Part shown: piece after piece, positions 6,814 through 16,026 of the stretch
How positions within the stretch are numbered: position 1 is the first letter of the stretch
Layout: each line of letters opens with the position of its first letter
Notes under the pieces: model-generated
Database searches by the model: none
What the model was told of the DNA's origin: nothing
The model's input: the letters and a program-made list of their open reading frames with translations, nothing else
Assembly (NCBI GenBank): GCA_004010935.1
Contig: CP026511.1
Span: 2,976,001-3,040,000 of the forward strand
Length of the DNA: 64,000 bases
Origin: Pseudomonadaceae bacterium SI-3
GTDB taxonomy: Bacteria > Pseudomonadota > Gammaproteobacteria > Pseudomonadales > Pseudomonadaceae
Direction: 5' to 3'
Program-made: the position numbers and the translations under genes

Positions 6814-9264
6814 ATGAAGAAACTCAAGCTGGTGATGATTGGCAATGGCATGGCCGGGGTTCGCACCCTTGAAGAGTTGCTCAAGCTCGCCCCTGAGCTC
6901 TACGACATCACGGTGTTCGGTGCTGAGCCCCATCCGAACTACAACCGCATCCTGCTTTCCCCCGTATTGGCCGGCGAACAGACCTTCGAGGAAATCGTGC
7001 TCAACGATCTCAGCTGGTACGCCGAAAACAACATTCGTCTGATGCTCAACCGCAAGGTGGTCGAGATCGACCGCGCCAAGCGCCGCGTGATCGCCGAAGA
7101 CGGCAGCGAGGCCGAGTACGACCGCCTGCTGATCGCCACCGGCTCAAACCCCTTCATCCTGCCGATCCCGGGCAACCAGCTCGACGGCGTGATCGGCTAC
7201 CGCGACATTGCTGACACCCAGAAGATGATGGACACCGCCAAGACCCACAAGCACGCCGTGGTCATCGGCGGTGGCTTGCTCGGACTGGAAGCGGCCAATG
7301 GCCTGAAGCTGCGCGGCATGGAGGTCACCGTAGTGCATATCGGCGAATGGCCGATGGAGCGTCAGCTCGACAAGACAGCCGGCACCCTGCTGCAGCAGGC
7401 ACTGGAAGCCCGTGGGCTCAACTTCAAGATGCAGAAGCAGACCGCCGAGCTGATCGGCAACGATCAGGGCCGAGTACGAGCCGTGCGTTTCGCCGATGAC
7501 GAAGTGATTGACGCGGATCTGGTGGTGATGGCCGCTGGCATCCGTCCCAACAGCGAACTCGCTGAACAGTCTGGAATTCCCTGCAACCGCGGCATCCTGG
7601 TCAATGACACCCTGCAAACCTACGACCCGCGTGTCTATGCAGTTGGTGAATGCGCCAGTCATCGCGGCACCGCCTACGGACTGGTGGCGCCGCTGTTCGA
7701 GCAGGCCAAGGTCTGCGCAAACCATCTGGCAATGCTGGGTTTCTCGCGTTACCTGGGATCGGTGACGTCGACCAAGCTGAAGGTCACCGGCATCGACCTG
7801 TTCTCCGCAGGCGATTTCCTCGGCGGCGAAGGCACCGAAACCATCACCCTCTCCGACCCCATCGGCGGCGTGTACAAGAAGCTGGTGATCAAGGACAACA
7901 TCCTCGTCGGGGCCTGCCTGTACGGCGACACCGCGGACGGTGGCTGGTACTTCCGTCAGGTGCGCGAAGGCCATAACGTCAGCGAAATCCGCGATCACCT
8001 GATGTTCGGCGAAGGTGCCATCGGCGACACCGGTCACCAGGGCCAGAACAAGGCCATGGCGATGCCCGACAGCATGGAAGTCTGCGGATGCAATGGCGTG
8101 TGCAAAGGCGAGATCGTCAAGGCGATACAGGAGCACGGGCTGTTCTCGGTCGACGATGTGAAAAAGCACACCAAGGCCGCCAGTTCCTGCGGCTCCTGCG
8201 CTGGGCTGGTGGAACAGATTCTGATGAGTACCGTCGGCGGCGCTGCGGACGTGAAACCGAAAAGTGAAAAAGCCATCTGCGGCTGCAGTGACCTGAACCA
8301 CGGCCAAGTGCGCAAGGCCATTGTCGACGAACACCTGATCAGCATCCCGGCGGTGATGAGCTATCTGAACTGGCGCACGCCCAACGGCTGCGCCACCTGC
8401 CGCCCGGCCCTGAACTATTACTTGATCTCTTCATGGCCCGGCGAAGCCAAGGACGATCCACAGTCGCGCTTCATCAACGAGCGCGCCCACGCCAATATCC
8501 AGAAGGACGGAACCTATTCAGTCGTCCCGCGGATGTTCGGCGGCGTGACCAATGCCGCCGAGCTGCGCCGCATCGCTGACGTCGCCGACAAGTACCAGGT
8601 GCCGATGGTGAAGGTCACCGGCGGCCAGCGCATCGACCTGCTGGGCATCAAGAAGGATGACCTGCCAAACGTCTGGAAGGACCTAGACATGCCCGATGGC
8701 CACGCCTACGGCAAATCCATTCGCACGGTAAAGACCTGCGTCGGCAAGGAGTTCTGCCGTTTCGGCACTCAGAATTCGACCGGGCTGGGCATCGATCTGG
8801 AGAAGGCACTGTTCGGGATGTACTCGCCGCACAAGGTCAAGCTGGCCGTCTCCGCCTGCCCGCGCAACTGCGCCGAATCCGGTATCAAGGACGTCGGCAT
8901 CATCGGCGTCGATTCCGGCTGGGAGCTGTACGTCGGTGGCAACGGCGGCATCAAGACCGAGGCCGGCGAGTTTTTCGTCAAGGTCAAGACCGCCGAGGAA
9001 GTCGCCGAATACAGCTTCGCCTTTCTCCAGCTCTACCGCGAGGAAGGCTTCTACCTCGAACGCACCGTGCACTACATGCAGCGCGTCGGCTTGGAATACA
9101 TCAAGAAAATAGTTCTGGAAGACGAAACCCGGCGCAAGGCGCTGGCCCAGCGGCTGATGTTCTCGCTGAGTTTCGAGGGCGATGGCTGGAAGAAGGCCAT
9201 CGCCGAGCAATCGTTGAAGAAAGAATACGAAACCATCCAGTTGGCCCAGATCGAGCCCGCGTGA
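6814..9264 (+). CDS. nirB: assimilatory nitrite reductase [NAD(P)H], large subunit
   Basis: An 816-residue cytoplasmic enzyme that reduces nitrite to ammonium with NAD(P)H. In order: FAD-binding GNGMAG at the N-terminus, NAD(P)-binding VIGGGLLGLEAA, two BFD-type [2Fe-2S] segments (CGC at 424-426 with C430; CGC at 489-491), then ferredoxin-like half-domains and the siroheme/[4Fe-4S] site with C642, C648, C682 and C686 (TCVGKEFC, CPRNC). I chose the ATG at 6814 for its CGGAG site and because NirB proteins start just before GNGM; the frame itself is open much further upstream. NirD follows after 54 bases. Expression is under the leader described above. CobA, encoded later in the cluster, makes the siroheme precursor. 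Confidence 0.95.
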   Translation: MKKLKLVMIGNGMAGVRTLEELLKLAPELYDITVFGAEPHPNYNRILLSPVLAGEQTFEEIVLNDLSWYAENNIRLMLNRKVVEIDRAKRRVIAEDGSEAEYDRLLIATGSNPFILPIPGNQLDGVIGYRDIADTQKMMDTAKTHKHAVVIGGGLLGLEAANGLKLRGMEVTVVHIGEWPMERQLDKTAGTLLQQALEARGLNFKMQKQTAELIGNDQGRVRAVRFADDEVIDADLVVMAAGIRPNSELAEQSGIPCNRGILVNDTLQTYDPRVYAVGECASHRGTAYGLVAPLFEQAKVCANHLAMLGFSRYLGSVTSTKLKVTGIDLFSAGDFLGGEGTETITLSDPIGGVYKKLVIKDNILVGACLYGDTADGGWYFRQVREGHNVSEIRDHLMFGEGAIGDTGHQGQNKAMAMPDSMEVCGCNGVCKGEIVKAIQEHGLFSVDDVKKHTKAASSCGSCAGLVEQILMSTVGGAADVKPKSEKAICGCSDLNHGQVRKAIVDEHLISIPAVMSYLNWRTPNGCATCRPALNYYLISSWPGEAKDDPQSRFINERAHANIQKDGTYSVVPRMFGGVTNAAELRRIADVADKYQVPMVKVTGGQRIDLLGIKKDDLPNVWKDLDMPDGHAYGKSIRTVKTCVGKEFCRFGTQNSTGLGIDLEKALFGMYSPHKVKLAVSACPRNCAESGIKDVGIIGVDSGWELYVGGNGGIKTEAGEFFVKVKTAEEVAEYSFAFLQLYREEGFYLERTVHYMQRVGLEYIKKIVLEDETRRKALAQRLMFSLSFEGDGWKKAIAEQSLKKEYETIQLAQIEPA

Positions 9265-9318
9265 CGATTCGCCGCCACCGGAAAGCTGCTTGATCAACCG
9301 AATTGCGAGGAAACAACC

Positions 9319-9642
9319 ATGAAATGGTTCGACATCTGCTCCCTGGATGAGATCAACCCACTTGGCGCGCGCATCGTCGCCGGGCCGAAGGGTGACATCG
9401 CGGTCTTCCGCACTGCGGACGATCAGGTGTTCGCACTGGACGACCGCTGCCCGCACAAGGGCGGCCCGCTGTCCCAGGGCATCGTCTTCGGCAAGCAGGT
9501 CGCCTGCCCGCTGCACAACTGGCAGATCAATCTCGACAGCGGCGAAGCCGTGGCGCCGGATGTGGGTTGCGCGCATCGACACGAAGCGCGGATCGAGAAC
9601 GGTCGCGTGCTGCTTTCGCTTAACAGCCAGACAGGTGGCTAA
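9319..9642 (+). CDS. nirD: nitrite reductase [NAD(P)H], small subunit (Rieske-like)
   Basis: A 107-residue partner of NirB with a Rieske-type fold. All four Rieske ligands are present, C44-x-H46 and C63-x2-H66 (CPHKGG and CPLHNW), whereas E. coli NirD as I recall it has lost them. This subunit may therefore hold a real [2Fe-2S] centre. The ATG at 9319 follows GAGGAAAC. The final Gly-Gly and the TAA stop lie in a REP-like repeat (9634-9669), so the extreme C-terminus appears to have been shaped by that insertion. Confidence 0.93.
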   Translation: MKWFDICSLDEINPLGARIVAGPKGDIAVFRTADDQVFALDDRCPHKGGPLSQGIVFGKQVACPLHNWQINLDSGEAVAPDVGCAHRHEARIENGRVLLSLNSQTGG

Positions 9643-9669
9643 AGCGGAGCGCCGCCCGGCCCACCCTAC
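9634..9669. repeat. REP-like element overlapping the 3' end of nirD
   Basis: The 36 bases from GGTGGCTAAAGCGGAGC to CCCACCCTAC differ from the 37-base copy at 13452-13488 by one missing G and one G-to-A change, as compared by eye. The A change creates the TAA stop of nirD. The variant core GCGGAGCGCCGCCCGG separates the two halves of the usual palindrome. Confidence 0.75.
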
Positions 9670-9691
9670 CCGACCGCACGGCGGCACACAT

Positions 9692-9718
9692 CGTAGGGTG
9701 GGCTTCAGCCCACCCTAT
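9692..9718. repeat. REP-like palindrome in the nirD-nasC spacer
   Basis: CGTAGGGTGGGCTTCAGCCC followed by ACCCTA, palindromic about CTTCAG. It belongs to the same family as the other units. The 204-bp spacer between nirD and the nitrate reductase gene is mostly made of three such elements. Confidence 0.75.
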
Positions 9719-9796
9719 GAACTGGCCCGAACACCGCAGGGTTTCCCCGAAGGACGCGAGCTCGGGCAACGATGCACCGCTGTACCAATAAATAAC

Positions 9797-9819
9797 GGTG
9801 GGCTAAAGCCCACCCTACG
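9797..9819. repeat. REP-like palindrome before the nitrate reductase gene
   Basis: GGTGGGCTAAAGCCCACC followed by CTACG, ending 27 bases before the reductase ATG. A stable stem here inside an operon could dampen read-through or set the mRNA ratio of nirBD to the reductase gene. Confidence 0.75.
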
Positions 9820-9846
9820 AAGCCACACTTCCTAGGAACCGACGCC

Positions 9847-12543
9847 ATGCGCCAGACAACCGCTTCGACCTGCTGCTACTGCGGCGTGGGCTGCGGCGTA
9901 CTGATCGAGCACGACGGCGAGCGCATCCTCGATGTCGCCGGCGACCCGAATCATCCCGCCAACTTCGGCAAGCTGTGCAGCAAGGGTGCGACGCTGCACC
10001 TGACCGGCGACCTGGACGCCCGCGCGCACTATCCGGAACTGCGGCTGGCCAAGGGGCTGGCCCGCGCACGCACCGACTGGGACAGCGCCCTGGACCATGC
10101 CGCCAACGTATTCGCCGAAACCATCGCCGAGCATGGCACGGACAGCGTGGCCTTCTACATCTCCGGCCAGCTGCTGACCGAGGATTACTACGCCTTCAAC
10201 AAGCTCGCCCGCGCCCTGGTTGGCACCAACAACATCGATTCGAACTCGCGGCTGTGCATGTCATCCGCCGTAGTCGGCTACAAGCGCAGCCTCGGCGCCG
10301 ATGCCCCGCCGTGCAGCTACGAGGACATCGAACAGAGCGATTGCCTGCTGATCGTCGGCAGCAACATGGCCTACGCCCATCCGGTACTGTTCCGGCGTCT
10401 CGAAGAAGCCAAGGCCAAGCGCCCGGAGATGAAGGTCATCGTCGTCGACCCACGCCGCACCGACACCTGCGACCTGGCGGACATGCACCTGGCGATCCTG
10501 CCGGGGACTGACGTTGCGCTGTTCCACGGCATCCTTCACATCCTGCTCTGGGAAGGCTGGATTGACCGTGACTTCATCGACGCTCATACCGATGGCTTCG
10601 ACGACCTCAAGCGCATGGTGCGCGACTACAGCCCGGCCATGGTGGCGGACCTCTGCGGCATTGGCGTCGATGAACTGCAGACCACCGCCCGCCTCATCGG
10701 CACGTCGAAGCGCTTCCTTTCGCTCTGGTGCATGGGCGTCAACCAGTCCACCGCTGGCAGCGCCAAAAACAGCGCGCTGATCAACCTGCACCTGGCCACC
10801 GGCCAGATTGGCAAGCCCGGCGCCGGCCCCTTTTCCCTGACCGGTCAACCCAACGCCATGGGCGGTCGCGAAACCGGCAGCCTGTCCAACCTGCTGCCCG
10901 GTCATCGAGAAGCGGGCAATGCGGTGCATCGCGCCGAAGTGGCTGACTATTGGAACGTGCCAGCATTGCCGGAGGCGCCAGGCCTGTCCGCCATCGAGTT
11001 GTTCGAGGCGGTGCGCAGCGGCAAGGTCAAGGCGCTGTGGATCGCCTGTACCAACCCAGCGCAATCCATGCCGGACCAGCAGAAAGTTCGCGAGGCCTTG
11101 GCCGCCTGCCCTTTCGTGGTGGTGCAGGAAGCCTTTTTCACCACCGAAACTTGTCGCTACGCCGATCTCCTTCTGCCCGCCGCCAGCTGGGGCGAGAAGG
11201 AAGGCACGGTGACCAACTCGGAGCGCCGAGTCAGCCACGTGCGCCCCGCCATCGCCGCGCCAGGCGAGGCGCGCGCCGATTGGTCGATCACCTGTGACTT
11301 CGCCCACCGCCTGGAAACGCTGATGCGTCCGGGCCAGGCCAGCCTGTTCGCGTTCGATACTCCGTCGGCGATATTCGAGGAATACAAGCTCCTCACTGCG
11401 GGCCGCGACCTGGATCTGTCCGGGCTCAGCCACGCATTGATCGACCGGCTCGGGCCGCAGCAATGGCCCTTCCCCGCCGGCAGCACAGAGGGCACCACGC
11501 GCCTTTATGGCGACGGGGTCTTCCCTACGGACAACGGCCGCGCACGCTTTCTCACCGAGCAGTACCAGGCGCCAAAGGAACGACGCGAGGCGCGCTTCCC
11601 GCTCACGCTGAACACCGGTCGCTTGCGCGACCATTGGCACGGCATGAGCCGCACTGGCACCGCGGCGCGCCTGTTCGGCCACGTCGAGGAAGCACTGCTG
11701 AGCATGAGCGCCGACGACATGCACCGTCGCCGTCTGCTCGACGGCCAGCTGGTCAAGGTCCGCAGCCGCCGCGGCGAGCTGCTGTTACCGGTACAGAAGG
11801 ACGACAGCCTGCGACCCGGCCAGGCCTTTATGCCGATGCATTGGGGAGATCGTTTCCTCAAGGGAATGGGCGTGAATGTGCTGACGCTGCCCGACTTCGA
11901 TCCCGCCTCCAAACAGCCGGAGCTCAAGCACGCCGGTATCGAGGTGGAAAAGGTCGAACTGCCCTGGCAATTCTTTGCCCTGGTAGAAGGCGGTGTGCAG
12001 AAACGCTTCGAGGCATTGCGCCCATTATTTGAAGGCTTCGCCTATGCCAGTTTCAGCCTGACCGGGCGAGACCGATCAGCGCTGGTCATCCGCGCCGCCT
12101 GTAACGAAGCCCCGGATGCGACGCAACTGGCGCAGATCGAACAGCTGCTGGGGTTGGATGAAGGCCCGGTGGTGGCTTACGACGACCCACGACGTGCTGT
12201 CGGCAAGCGGGTGCGTATCGAGGACGGTCGCATCGTCGCCCTCAGCCTGTCAGGCGAAACTGCCGCACGCGACTGGCTGAAACAGCTCTGGCACGACGGC
12301 ACGGCCGATCAGGCACTGCGTCGCTGGCTGCTGGCGCCACTGAGCACACCGCCGAGCGGAGGAGTCCGCGCGGCCAAGACCCTGTGCAACTGCATGAACG
12401 TTGGCGAGGCCGCGATCTGTGCCGGCATAGATCGCGGCCTCGACCTCAGTGGTTTGAAGCGGGAGCTGGGTTGCGGCACCAGCTGCGGGTCCTGTGTACC
12501 GGAAATCAAGCGGTTGCTGGTGAAGCAGCCAGCGGTGGCCTGA
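9847..12543 (+). CDS. nasC: assimilatory nitrate reductase, molybdopterin catalytic subunit
   Basis: An 898-residue cytoplasmic Mo-bis-MGD enzyme reducing nitrate to nitrite. The N-terminus has the [4Fe-4S] cysteines C9, C12, C16 and C44 (CCYCGVGC, CSKG). The molybdopterin oxidoreductase core follows (for example MGVNQSTAGSAKN and SLTGQPNAMGGRETG), then the dinucleotide-binding domain (LTLNTGRLRDHWHGMSRTG). The last 50 residues are a BFD-like [2Fe-2S] domain (CNCMNVGE, CGSCVPEIKRLL). There is no twin-arginine signal, which fits an assimilatory rather than periplasmic enzyme. No separate NasB-type reductase subunit is encoded here, so electrons may enter through the fused BFD domain. In other species this gene is also called nasA or narB. 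Confidence 0.93.
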   Translation: MRQTTASTCCYCGVGCGVLIEHDGERILDVAGDPNHPANFGKLCSKGATLHLTGDLDARAHYPELRLAKGLARARTDWDSALDHAANVFAETIAEHGTDSVAFYISGQLLTEDYYAFNKLARALVGTNNIDSNSRLCMSSAVVGYKRSLGADAPPCSYEDIEQSDCLLIVGSNMAYAHPVLFRRLEEAKAKRPEMKVIVVDPRRTDTCDLADMHLAILPGTDVALFHGILHILLWEGWIDRDFIDAHTDGFDDLKRMVRDYSPAMVADLCGIGVDELQTTARLIGTSKRFLSLWCMGVNQSTAGSAKNSALINLHLATGQIGKPGAGPFSLTGQPNAMGGRETGSLSNLLPGHREAGNAVHRAEVADYWNVPALPEAPGLSAIELFEAVRSGKVKALWIACTNPAQSMPDQQKVREALAACPFVVVQEAFFTTETCRYADLLLPAASWGEKEGTVTNSERRVSHVRPAIAAPGEARADWSITCDFAHRLETLMRPGQASLFAFDTPSAIFEEYKLLTAGRDLDLSGLSHALIDRLGPQQWPFPAGSTEGTTRLYGDGVFPTDNGRARFLTEQYQAPKERREARFPLTLNTGRLRDHWHGMSRTGTAARLFGHVEEALLSMSADDMHRRRLLDGQLVKVRSRRGELLLPVQKDDSLRPGQAFMPMHWGDRFLKGMGVNVLTLPDFDPASKQPELKHAGIEVEKVELPWQFFALVEGGVQKRFEALRPLFEGFAYASFSLTGRDRSALVIRAACNEAPDATQLAQIEQLLGLDEGPVVAYDDPRRAVGKRVRIEDGRIVALSLSGETAARDWLKQLWHDGTADQALRRWLLAPLSTPPSGGVRAAKTLCNCMNVGEAAICAGIDRGLDLSGLKRELGCGTSCGSCVPEIKRLLVKQPAVA

Positions 12544-12618
12544 ACGGCTCCACCAATAGACAGCTGGCGATGCTTGGCGTGTCGCCGACACCATTACAGC
12601 AGCATGAGAGGTAGAGAC

Positions 12619-13356
12619 ATGAGCGCAAAAGTCTGGCTGGTTGGCGCAGGGCCCGGTGATCCGGAACTGCTGACGCTCAAGGCCGTACGCGCCATGGGCG
12701 AGGCCCAGGTGGTGCTGATCGATGATCTGGTCAACCCTGCAGTACTCGAGCATTGCCCGAACGCACGGGTAATCCCGGTTGGCAAGCGCGGCGGCTGCCG
12801 CTCGACGCCACAGGCATTCATCCATCGGCTGATGCTGCGCTACGCACGCCAGGGCAAATGCGTGGTGCGGCTCAAAGGGGGTGACCCCTGCATCTTCGGC
12901 CGTGGTGGCGAGGAAGCCGAATGGCTGGCGGAGCGCGGCGTCGAGGTCGAGCTGGTCAATGGCATCACCGCAGGCCTGGCCGGCGCCACCCAATGCGGTA
13001 TCTCACTCACCCAACGCGGCGTAGCGCGCGGCGTCACCCTGGTCACCGCACATACCCTGGACGGCAGCAGCCCCGAGTGGCATGCCTTGGCCAAGACCGG
13101 CACCACGCTGGTCGTCTACATGGGCGTGAGCAGCTTGCAGCAGGTACAGGCCGGCCTCATGGAAGGCGGCCTGCCTGCCAGCACTCCGGTGGCGATGATT
13201 GAAAACGCCTCGCTGCCGCAACAGCGCGAATGCCGTTCGCAACTGGGGGCTATGTGCACGGATGCTGCCGCGTTCCGGTTGAAGAGCCCAGCCATCCTGG
13301 TCATCGGCGAAGTCGCCGCGCAAGCCGTTACGCAGGGGCTAAGCCAGATTGCGTGA
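12619..13356 (+). CDS. cobA: uroporphyrinogen-III C-methyltransferase
   Basis: A 245-residue SAM-dependent enzyme that methylates uroporphyrinogen III at C2 and C7 to precorrin-2, on the way to siroheme. Family motifs are VGAGPGDPELLTLKA at the start, RLKGGDPCIFGRGGEE in the middle and NGITAGLAGATQCGISLTQRG. Length suits the single-domain CobA/SUMT type; there is no CysG dehydrogenase part. The ATG at 12619 has AGAGG twelve bases upstream; an earlier in-frame ATG gives a non-homologous extension. Last gene of the nitrate cluster, it probably supplies siroheme for NirB. Confidence 0.93.
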   Translation: MSAKVWLVGAGPGDPELLTLKAVRAMGEAQVVLIDDLVNPAVLEHCPNARVIPVGKRGGCRSTPQAFIHRLMLRYARQGKCVVRLKGGDPCIFGRGGEEAEWLAERGVEVELVNGITAGLAGATQCGISLTQRGVARGVTLVTAHTLDGSSPEWHALAKTGTTLVVYMGVSSLQQVQAGLMEGGLPASTPVAMIENASLPQQRECRSQLGAMCTDAAAFRLKSPAILVIGEVAAQAVTQGLSQIA

Positions 13357-13451
13357 TAGGTAGCTGCTGATACGTTGGACCGGATGGTCGAAGCTGGAGC
13401 TGACACTCAGCACGTAGGGGTCCATATCACCGTACCGTCCTACCGGGGAAC

Positions 13452-13488
13452 GGTGGGCTGAAGCGGAGCGCCGCCCGGCCCACCCTAC
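13452..13488. repeat. REP-like element, long variant
   Basis: GGTGGGCTGAAGCGGAGCGC and CGCCCGGCCCACCCTAC, nearly identical to the copy at the nirD end. It lies in the 303-bp spacer between cobA and the convergent RND gene. The rest of that spacer holds the element at 13532 and a terminator; I see no gene. Confidence 0.75.
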
Positions 13489-13531
13489 TCTGAGGTTCGG
13501 GCAGCGAATGCCCAGCAGGGCGTGACCCTAA

Positions 13532-13554
13532 GGTAGGGTGGGCTTCAGCGCACC
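13532..13554. repeat. REP-like element, inverted copy
   Basis: GGTAGGGTGGGCTTCAGCGC then ACC, inverted relative to 13452-13488, giving a doublet with about 43 bp between the units. Confidence 0.7.
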
Positions 13555-13613
13555 AGACAGCCCGCGATGGTCGAGCGACGTGATGGCAGACTCCGCGTCC
13601 CCAGCGCTGGATA

Positions 13614-13642
13614 CTAAGAGCCCCGCTTTGCGGGGTTCTTAG
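13614..13642. terminator. bidirectional terminator between cobA and the RND gene
   Basis: CTAAGAGCCCCGC pairs with GCGGGGTTCTTAG around TTT. The stem is symmetric and lies 18 bases after the RND stop, so it serves that gene and probably also ends the nitrate cluster transcript. Confidence 0.85.
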
Positions 13643-13659
13643 TTTAGCGCCTGGCTATG

Positions 13660-16014
13660 TCACGCTTTCTGCCGCAGCTTCTCCGGCTTGATCAGGAAGC
13701 GCGCCAGTGCAGGCAGCAGCCAGATCGCGCCGACCATGTTCCAGAGGAACATGAAGGTCAGCATCAGGCCCATGTCCGCCTGGAACTTGATCGCCGAGAA
13801 CACCCAGGTGAACACGCCGATCGCCAGGCAGATACCGGTGAAGATGACCGCCTTGCCCGTCGATTTCAGGGTTTCGTAATAGGCATCCTGCAGCGTCATG
13901 CCTTGCCGCAGGTAGGATTCCAAACGGCTGTAGATATAGATGCCGTAGTCCACACCAATACCCACCCCGAGTGCGATCACCGGCAACGTCGCGACTTTTA
14001 CGCCAATCCCCATGAAGGCCATCAGCGCGTTGCCGAGAATGGAGGTCAGCACCAGCGGCAGAATGATACACAGAGTCGCCGCGACGGAGCGGAAGGTCAG
14101 CAGGCACATGAAACTCACCGCGGCGTAGACCGCAATCAGCATGGTGGTTTCAGAAGCGGCGATGACTTCGTTGGTCGCTGCTTCAATACCGGCGTTGCCC
14201 GCAGCCAGGACGAACTCCAAACCTTCGCGGTTGTTTTCCTCAGCGAATTCACGCGCCGCGGACACCACATGCTCAAGCGTCTCGGCTTTGTGGTCATTGA
14301 GGAACACCAGCACCGGCGCCAGAGAGCAATCGCTGTTGTACATGCCTTCGGCACGAGCAATGGAGCTGTTCAGTACGAACTGGTTACGCGACAGCGTTTC
14401 CCACTTCAGGCTGCCCTCGTTCATGCCCTTGATGCTCTGCCGTGCCACGGTGACCATCGACACCGCTGACTGGACACCCTCGGTGTTTTCCATTTTCCAC
14501 ATCAGCTCGTCCATGGCGGCGAGCGTGTCGTAGTGGGCACAGCCCTCTGGCGCCGTTTTCACCATCACCACCAACACATCCGAACTGGTCGAGTAGTTGC
14601 TGATGACGAAATCGTTGTCGAGGTTGTAGCGCGAATCCGGGTGCAGTTCCGGTGCGCCCTGGTCGAGATCGCCGATCTTCAGGTTCTGTCCGTACCAGAG
14701 TCCTCCACCCACGGCGAGCAGCGCGATGACAATGGATATCGGCGCGACGATCGGATTGGCAAAGTTGGACAGCAGGCGCCAGAACGGATGGTTACGCGCG
14801 GCCTCATCTCGAGCCTGCTTGACTGCGCGCTGGCTGATGCCCATGTAGGAAATCGCCACCGGCAACAGGATCAGGTTGGTCAGAATGATGACCGCCACAC
14901 CCAGCGAAGCACCGATCGCCAGTTCGCGGATCACACCGATGTCGATCAGTAGCAGCGTCACGAAGCCAACGGCATCGGAGGCCAGCGCCACCATGCCGGG
15001 GATGAACAGTTGACGGAATGCCATCCGCGCGGCCGCAAGCGGATCGTCGGTTTCGCCGGAAGCCATGGCGATGCCGTTGATCTTCTGCACGCCGTGGGAA
15101 ATACCGATGGCGAATACCAGGAACGGGACCAGCATCGAGTAAGGATCGAGCCCGAAGCCCAGCGTGTGCAGCAGACCGAGCTGCCAGGCAACGGCGATAA
15201 GCGTGGTCACGACGACCGCGATGGTGCTCTTGAAGCAGCGGGTGAACCACAGCAGCAGCGCCAGGGTGATGCCGATGGCGACAAAGAAGAACAGCGCAAC
15301 GCCGACCAGACCATCAATCAGATCACCGACCTTCTTGGCGAAACCGATGATGTGAATCTCCACATTCGGATTCTGCGCCTCGTACTTGTCGCGAATCTTC
15401 TCTTCCAGCTCATGAGAGAACTTCTGGTAGTCGAGCTTGATCTGCTTGCTGCGATCTTCCGGATCCGAGTAGGACTCCATCAGCGGCACATCGATGATGC
15501 TGGACCTGAAGTCGTTGGCAACCAGACGCCCAACCTGACCGGATTTGAGGATGTTGCTGCGAAGGTCATCGAGGCTTTCCGGCGACCCGTCATAGGTCTG
15601 CGGGATGACCTCACCGCCGGCGAAGCCTTGCTCCGTCACCTCGGTCCAGCGAACGCTGGGACTCCAAAGCGACTTCATGTTGGAGCGATCAACACCCTGG
15701 ATATAGAACACTTCGTCATGAATCTGACGCAGTGTTTCCATGTAGTCCTTAGCGAAGATGTCACCGTCCTTGGCTGCCACGGAGATCCGCACCGTGTTGC
15801 CCAGGTTGGCCAGATCATCGCGATGCTGGAGCATATTCTGAATGTAGGGATGTCCCAGCGGGATCATCTTTTCGAAGCTGGTCGAAGGACGAACCTGGGC
15901 AGCCTGGTAGAACAGGAACACGCTGATCAACAGGCAGACGAGGATCACTGCCGGTCGATTGTTGAATATCAGGCGCTCGAGAAAAGACGCCGGCTTCTGC
16001 TGATGCTTGGTCAT
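13660..16014 (-). CDS. RND-superfamily exporter (MMPL-type, COG1033-like)
   Basis: A 784-residue inner-membrane protein with the duplicated RND plan: helix 1 at about residues 19-38, a periplasmic loop of about 200 residues, a block of five helices (230-390), helix 7 near 420, a second large loop, and a final helix block (620-775). The pattern GxxxDYxIxxxSR (VGIGVDYGIYIYSRLES) marks the second proton-path helix. The start MTKHQQKPASFLERLIF is cytoplasmic and basic. The substrate is unknown; relatives move lipids or other hydrophobic compounds. It begins 12 bases after the YCF48-like gene, so the two are co-transcribed. No periplasmic adaptor or outer-membrane channel gene is adjacent. Confidence 0.88.
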   Translation of the reverse strand: MTKHQQKPASFLERLIFNNRPAVILVCLLISVFLFYQAAQVRPSTSFEKMIPLGHPYIQNMLQHRDDLANLGNTVRISVAAKDGDIFAKDYMETLRQIHDEVFYIQGVDRSNMKSLWSPSVRWTEVTEQGFAGGEVIPQTYDGSPESLDDLRSNILKSGQVGRLVANDFRSSIIDVPLMESYSDPEDRSKQIKLDYQKFSHELEEKIRDKYEAQNPNVEIHIIGFAKKVGDLIDGLVGVALFFFVAIGITLALLLWFTRCFKSTIAVVVTTLIAVAWQLGLLHTLGFGLDPYSMLVPFLVFAIGISHGVQKINGIAMASGETDDPLAAARMAFRQLFIPGMVALASDAVGFVTLLLIDIGVIRELAIGASLGVAVIILTNLILLPVAISYMGISQRAVKQARDEAARNHPFWRLLSNFANPIVAPISIVIALLAVGGGLWYGQNLKIGDLDQGAPELHPDSRYNLDNDFVISNYSTSSDVLVVMVKTAPEGCAHYDTLAAMDELMWKMENTEGVQSAVSMVTVARQSIKGMNEGSLKWETLSRNQFVLNSSIARAEGMYNSDCSLAPVLVFLNDHKAETLEHVVSAAREFAEENNREGLEFVLAAGNAGIEAATNEVIAASETTMLIAVYAAVSFMCLLTFRSVAATLCIILPLVLTSILGNALMAFMGIGVKVATLPVIALGVGIGVDYGIYIYSRLESYLRQGMTLQDAYYETLKSTGKAVIFTGICLAIGVFTWVFSAIKFQADMGLMLTFMFLWNMVGAIWLLPALARFLIKPEKLRQKA

Positions 16015-16026
16015 GTTGGCTCCGGC

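Noticed and set aside
7144-8334. 396-codon antisense frame opposite nirB
   Set aside because: Same GC-driven shadow effect; no ribosome site or family resemblance.
10261-11724. 487-codon antisense frame opposite the nitrate reductase gene
   Set aside because: High GC and biased third positions keep the opposite frame open; the sense strand encodes a complete known enzyme and the antisense protein resembles nothing.
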